Source: Bacillota bacterium (GTDB taxonomy: Bacteria; Bacillota; Clostridia; Lachnospirales; Lachnospiraceae). Taken from it: DNA of 64,000 nucleotides. The stretch covers positions 186,001-250,000 of the forward strand of contig JAEWSH010000072.1 in assembly GCA_023398375.1 (NCBI GenBank), written 5' to 3'. Under the pieces are notes generated by a model. That model made no database searches and had not been told where the DNA came from. It saw only the letters and a list, made by a program, of their open reading frames with translations. Positions 60,949 to 64,000 of this stretch are shown here, piece by piece; position 1 is the first letter of the stretch, and every line of letters begins with the position of its first letter. Both the position numbers and the translations under genes were made by a program.

Positions 60949-62207
60949 GCAGTTAAAGCTTCTTCCTGATATTGCTCAGAAGCATTGTCTATGTTCTCGC
61001 CTGATTTATTAACTGCTGCTAATAAGGATTCCGTCGGTCCCCACATTACGCTCATTTGCGGAATATTAGGCATTGGTTGTGCCGTATCAGCTGTAACTTT
61101 CATGGCCGCAATCATTTCATTTGCAGTTACATCAGCGTCCTCATATGATTTCGCATTGGCAGGAGCACAATTTGACTTTTTTGCCAGGTCTATTCCCAGA
61201 TCCGCACCAGCCATTACTTCAAGTACTTTCGCAATTGCTTCTTTTTTTGCTTCAACAGCATGTTTCATAACACCCACGCCCTGCACACCTGAATACGGTG
61301 CTAATGCATTACCGTTCGGCAGCTTAAATTCAGATAAGGAGCGGAATCCAAGATGAATTCCCGTTTCTGTAATTCCGGAAATCAACCATGGTCCGCCAAT
61401 AATGGAAGCAGCTTTTCCTTCCTTAAACAATGTGGTAATGGTATTGTAATCTCCATCCGCCTGCAGCTTAGCAAACTTTTGATTATAAAGAATCGCATCC
61501 TTAGTTGCCTGTACATTTAACCCAGGTTCTGCATCCGAATTAATAATGTATCCTCCGAATCCGTTAATGACAGGAGCTACATTATAAGCGGTCGAATGCT
61601 GATTTACTACTGCATAGGTTCCTGCGGCTGTGTCCGTATTAGCAGCCATGTAGTCATAAAGTGCATCTGTAGTGGTTGGTATCTCACCTTTCCACAAATC
61701 TTTATTATACATAAATAAAAGTGTTTCAAAATAGATTGGCAACAGATATTGGGAATCTTTGTATGTACACGCTTCCATTGTCATAGGAAGCATGTCAGCC
61801 ATTGTTTCCTCTCCAATCACATCGGTAATCGGTGCCAAAACACCCATTTCTACAAAAGTACCCAATGAATCATGTGCATACATATACATATCGGGACCGT
61901 TTGCTTCATCATTTCCATATAACTTGATCTGATCTGTCAGGCCGCTTTTCTTTTCAAAACTTACTGTAATATGATCAGCCTTCAGTTCCTCATTAACCCG
62001 GTCAGCAATGGTTGCCATAATAGCTTCATCTCCATCATGCCAAATCTTTATAGCTGCATTATCTTTTGAATCTTCCGAACTTACGGAACTTTCTTCAACC
62101 GTACTCGTACTGTTAACCGATTTCTCATCTGTATTGGATGAACTGCATCCGGTCAAGGACGTAATCAGCAATACCCCGCATAACAAACTACTTAATAACC
62201 GTTTCAT
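60930..62207 (-). CDS. Maltodextrin-binding lipoprotein MalE-like
   Basis: 425 residues, extracellular sugar receptor. Lipoprotein signal with lipobox SLTGC (Cys21), a Ser/Thr/Glu linker (~22-50) and a family-1 solute-binding fold (IKIWHDGDEAI, GPDMYMYAHDSLGTFVEMGVLAPI, KAASIIGGPWLISG). First gene of the malE-malF-malG-amylase-lacI unit. SD AAAGGAGGA. Maltose specificity rests on the amylase neighbour and motif similarity. Confidence 0.9.
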   Translation of the reverse strand: MKRLLSSLLCGVLLITSLTGCSSSNTDEKSVNSTSTVEESSVSSEDSKDNAAIKIWHDGDEAIMATIADRVNEELKADHITVSFEKKSGLTDQIKLYGNDEANGPDMYMYAHDSLGTFVEMGVLAPITDVIGEETMADMLPMTMEACTYKDSQYLLPIYFETLLFMYNKDLWKGEIPTTTDALYDYMAANTDTAAGTYAVVNQHSTAYNVAPVINGFGGYIINSDAEPGLNVQATKDAILYNQKFAKLQADGDYNTITTLFKEGKAASIIGGPWLISGITETGIHLGFRSLSEFKLPNGNALAPYSGVQGVGVMKHAVEAKKEAIAKVLEVMAGADLGIDLAKKSNCAPANAKSYEDADVTANEMIAAMKVTADTAQPMPNIPQMSVMWGPTESLLAAVNKSGENIDNASEQYQEEALTAISDMQ

Positions 62208-62225
62208 TTAAAAATCCTCCTTTTT

Positions 62226-62243
62226 TAGGAAACCATTTTCCTA
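62226..62243. promoter_or_regulatory. Palindrome upstream of malE, possible operator
   Basis: TAGGAAA-CCAT-TTTCCTA, perfect 7-base arms, lies just upstream of the malE SD. A second palindrome, ATGTTA-N4-TAACAT, is at 62279-62294. Neither has the central CG typical of LacI-family operators, so the link to the LacI protein is tentative. Confidence 0.45.
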
Positions 62244-62401
62244 TCATGGTAATAAATCTTTCATTTTGCTTTCCATTTATGTTATATTTAACATATGAGT
62301 CCGGTATATTCAATATTATTTTATACATATTACTCAATTTTGTAAGGAAACCGCTATACTAAATCTGTTAAGATATCTGTTTTTTGTACAATAATTTTTA
62401 T

Positions 62402-62446
62402 AAAAAAATCATGAGCAACCACTTTTAGCATTGCTCATGATTTTTT
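62402..62446 (-). terminator. Terminator of the OB-fold protein gene
   Basis: ATCATGAGCAA and TTGCTCATGAT arms flanked by A- and T-runs. The stem base overlaps the stop codon of the gene at 62445. It also isolates the malE promoter. Confidence 0.85.
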
Positions 62447-62945
62447 ATAATCTTCTATTCTTAATTGCCTTGATAAGTATTGACATTAATACGAAAGCAA
62501 ATAAAGTTAAAATAACTGCAATTATTATTTTAATGGGTGATATTTGCTTTCTTACCTCATATCCATTCTTCACGATTTCAAATGAACTACTATGTAAATC
62601 AGCTTCACCACCATGCTCTTTGCAAGCTCTGTAAAACGTACCAGTTACTTTCACAGTATCACCTTTGCATTTATAATTTCCATAAAATAATATTTCTCCG
62701 GCAGTGCTGCTATCCAGCCATATTCCAATTGCGTTTGTACCGTCATTCATATTTATCCATGTATAGTTGCCCCGGTTCATACTTTCGCCAATAACTTCTC
62801 CTTGAATGGTAACTTCCTTCCCGTCATACTCCTTTGCCTTCTCAATTAAATTGTTAATGTCCGTTATAGACTGTGCATTTACATGAAAAGCTGGCGTGAA
62901 CGTTAGAAGTAATACCAAAATTAATGTTTGAATAAATTTTTGCAT
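62445..62945 (-). CDS. Exported OB-fold-like protein with C-terminal membrane anchor
   Basis: 166 residues. Signal peptide (~1-25, VNAQS cleavage), a beta-rich domain (~28-125) with GKEVTIQGEVIGE, YTWINMNDGTNAIGIWL and CKGDTVKVTGTF, which resembles a tRNA_anti/OB fold, and a transmembrane helix (~136-160). No enzymatic motif. It overlaps the end of the TrkH gene by 25 bases, so it is co-expressed with potassium uptake; a partner role is inference. SD AGGAGG is 12 bases from the ATG. Confidence 0.65.
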   Translation of the reverse strand: MQKFIQTLILVLLLTFTPAFHVNAQSITDINNLIEKAKEYDGKEVTIQGEVIGESMNRGNYTWINMNDGTNAIGIWLDSSTAGEILFYGNYKCKGDTVKVTGTFYRACKEHGGEADLHSSSFEIVKNGYEVRKQISPIKIIIAVILTLFAFVLMSILIKAIKNRRL

Positions 62946-64000
62946 ACTTTTTTAGTACCTCCTATTAAATAACCAATTAATGCAAATACAGATAAAAATT
63001 CAAGCCTGCCTAAGTACATTGCAACGATATAAAATAATTTCATAGCTGTAGGCATGGAAGCTGATGTTACTCCTATCGATAACCCTACATTACCGGTAAC
63101 AGAAGCAGATTCAAATGCCGAGGCTGAGAGTGGGTATCCATAGAAAGCCCCAAGCATAGTGCCGGTAGCAAAGATAATCATATAGCAGATGATAATAATA
63201 GCAGATGATTTTATAACAGTATCATCTAATACGCGGTCTTTTATATGATGATATTTATATACATTCATACTTCTTTCTGTTAATAGCAGCTTTTTTACAT
63301 CCATGATTAATCCTTTCAATACAATACCAACTCTTAATCCTTTAAAACCACCTGCTGTTGAACATGCAGAACCACCGATCAGCATGGCCACGACCATAAT
63401 TAGAATCCCAAAATCTCCCCATTCTAAAGCAAACTGTCTTGCATAGATAGATCCAAAACCTGTTGTGGTATGTGCTGAAAGCACGTTGAAAATAACTCTT
63501 CTAAATCCTGCTATGGCATCGGGATATACGTTCAATTTTGCCAATCCGGCAAGAGCAAGCATACAAGTTAAAAAGGTTGTGACCAGAAAGCTCTGAATTT
63601 CTATATTCTTTACTATTTCTTTTCTTTTTCCCTGCCATATTGCATAATGAATTCCGAAATTCAGGGAACCAAGGATAAAAATTATCATAGCAACTGTTTC
63701 GAACATGATACTGTGATAATACATAATATTTTGCGAATTAGGTGCAAATCCTCCCGTACTCCACGAGGAGGCAAACATAAAAAGCGCGTGTAAAAATGCA
63801 GATACAGGCCTTAATCCGATGGACATCCCCACAATCCATAATGCAGCTGTTCCGATAATAAGATAAATCATACTGATTTTCCAGATTTGTCTGGCAGTAC
63901 CCTTTACATTGGGAACTAACTCAATATCTTTTCCCTCACCGACATACATTTTAAATGCGCCGCCCATTTCCTTTGCTAAAAAGGTAAGTGTTAAAACTAC
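62921..64000 (-). CDS. TrkH/KtrB potassium transporter, partial (5' end outside window)
   Basis: The frame is open to base 64000 (upstream codons read VVLTLTFLAKE before GGAFKMYVGEG), so ~360 C-terminal residues are seen. Pore-loop motifs of the Trk/Ktr family are visible: WSTGGFAPN, AHTTTGFGS, GSACSTAGGFKGLR and ESASVTGNVGLS, each with a filter glycine. These proteins import K+ as the membrane part of a complex with TrkA/KtrA, which is not in this window. Confidence 0.92.
   Translation of the reverse strand, partial: VVLTLTFLAKEMGGAFKMYVGEGKDIELVPNVKGTARQIWKISMIYLIIGTAALWIVGMSIGLRPVSAFLHALFMFASSWSTGGFAPNSQNIMYYHSIMFETVAMIIFILGSLNFGIHYAIWQGKRKEIVKNIEIQSFLVTTFLTCMLALAGLAKLNVYPDAIAGFRRVIFNVLSAHTTTGFGSIYARQFALEWGDFGILIMVVAMLIGGSACSTAGGFKGLRVGIVLKGLIMDVKKLLLTERSMNVYKYHHIKDRVLDDTVIKSSAIIIICYMIIFATGTMLGAFYGYPLSASAFESASVTGNVGLSIGVTSASMPTAMKLFYIVAMYLGRLEFLSVFALIGYLIGGTKKVCKNLFKH

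Noticed and set aside
1..64000. CRISPR array, tRNA or rRNA genes, insertion sequences, prophage
   Set aside because: No regular spacer-repeat pattern, cloverleaf, rRNA segment, transposase or phage gene was recognised on either strand.

Overview
The window is A+T-rich bacterial chromosome with dense, mostly co-directional gene blocks, strong Shine-Dalgarno sites and classical -35/-10 promoters. The gene set (mreBCD-PBP2-minCDE-rodA-mgsA run, DUF4321, YggS-SepF pair, iron-sulfur L-serine dehydratase in two subunits, GH25 enzymes with cell-wall-binding repeats, a BaiCD-type flavin oxidoreductase) fits a Gram-positive anaerobe of the Clostridia, most likely a Lachnospiraceae member. No rRNA, tRNA, CRISPR array, complete insertion sequence or prophage was seen.

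Layout. 1-2023: secreted cell-surface proteins, a cut-off one and a GH25 muramidase. 2151-3706 (minus): an ABC permease/ATPase pair without its binding protein. 3928-8167: argH, asd and an EAL phosphodiesterase. 8176-10953: relic of an AAA-type ATPase, then an amino-acid ABC transporter. 11068-28927: a long housekeeping run: mutS-mutL-miaA, a PLP enzyme, DUF4321, radC, mreBCD, a very long PBP2, minCDE, rodA, mgsA and a DD-carboxypeptidase, joining mismatch repair, cell shape, septum placement and wall synthesis. 29029-34939: a P-loop protein, a HlyD-like membrane protein, yggS, sepF, aroB, lspA and an RluD-type pseudouridine synthase. 35126-39964: a hypothetical protein, cstA, sdaAB-sdaAA and a cytidylate-kinase-like protein. 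40115-49050 is an accessory patchwork: a cupin/ferritin-like fusion, a Met-rich protein, a C39-like peptidase, a lone cheD, a broken VOC gene behind a possible structured RNA, an AraC regulator, a MmcQ/GNAT fusion, a methyltransferase and several unrecognised membrane proteins. 49145-62207 is sugar and redox metabolism with local regulators: bglA-deoC with a GntR/UTRA regulator, a soluble chemoreceptor, a BaiCD-like reductase facing a TetR regulator, and a malE-malF-malG-amylase-LacI maltodextrin operon. The end holds an OB-fold membrane protein and a cut-off TrkH/KtrB potassium transporter.

Most unusual signals. (i) An exact 11-base word, GCAGATGGGAG, occurs four times, always on the coding strand, always 4-6 bases before a start codon and always closing a small hairpin: a recurring hairpin/ribosome-binding-site module. 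At radC and sdaAB it follows a second hairpin, and at sdaAB that one is a convincing terminator. (ii) The reductase/TetR intergenic region has a palindromic -35 element shared by two divergent promoters plus near-perfect 20-bp operators. (iii) A 72-base three-stem RNA candidate lies before the VOC relic. (iv) MreB, MgsA, the GH1 enzyme and the GGDEF domain carry changes at normally conserved motif residues.
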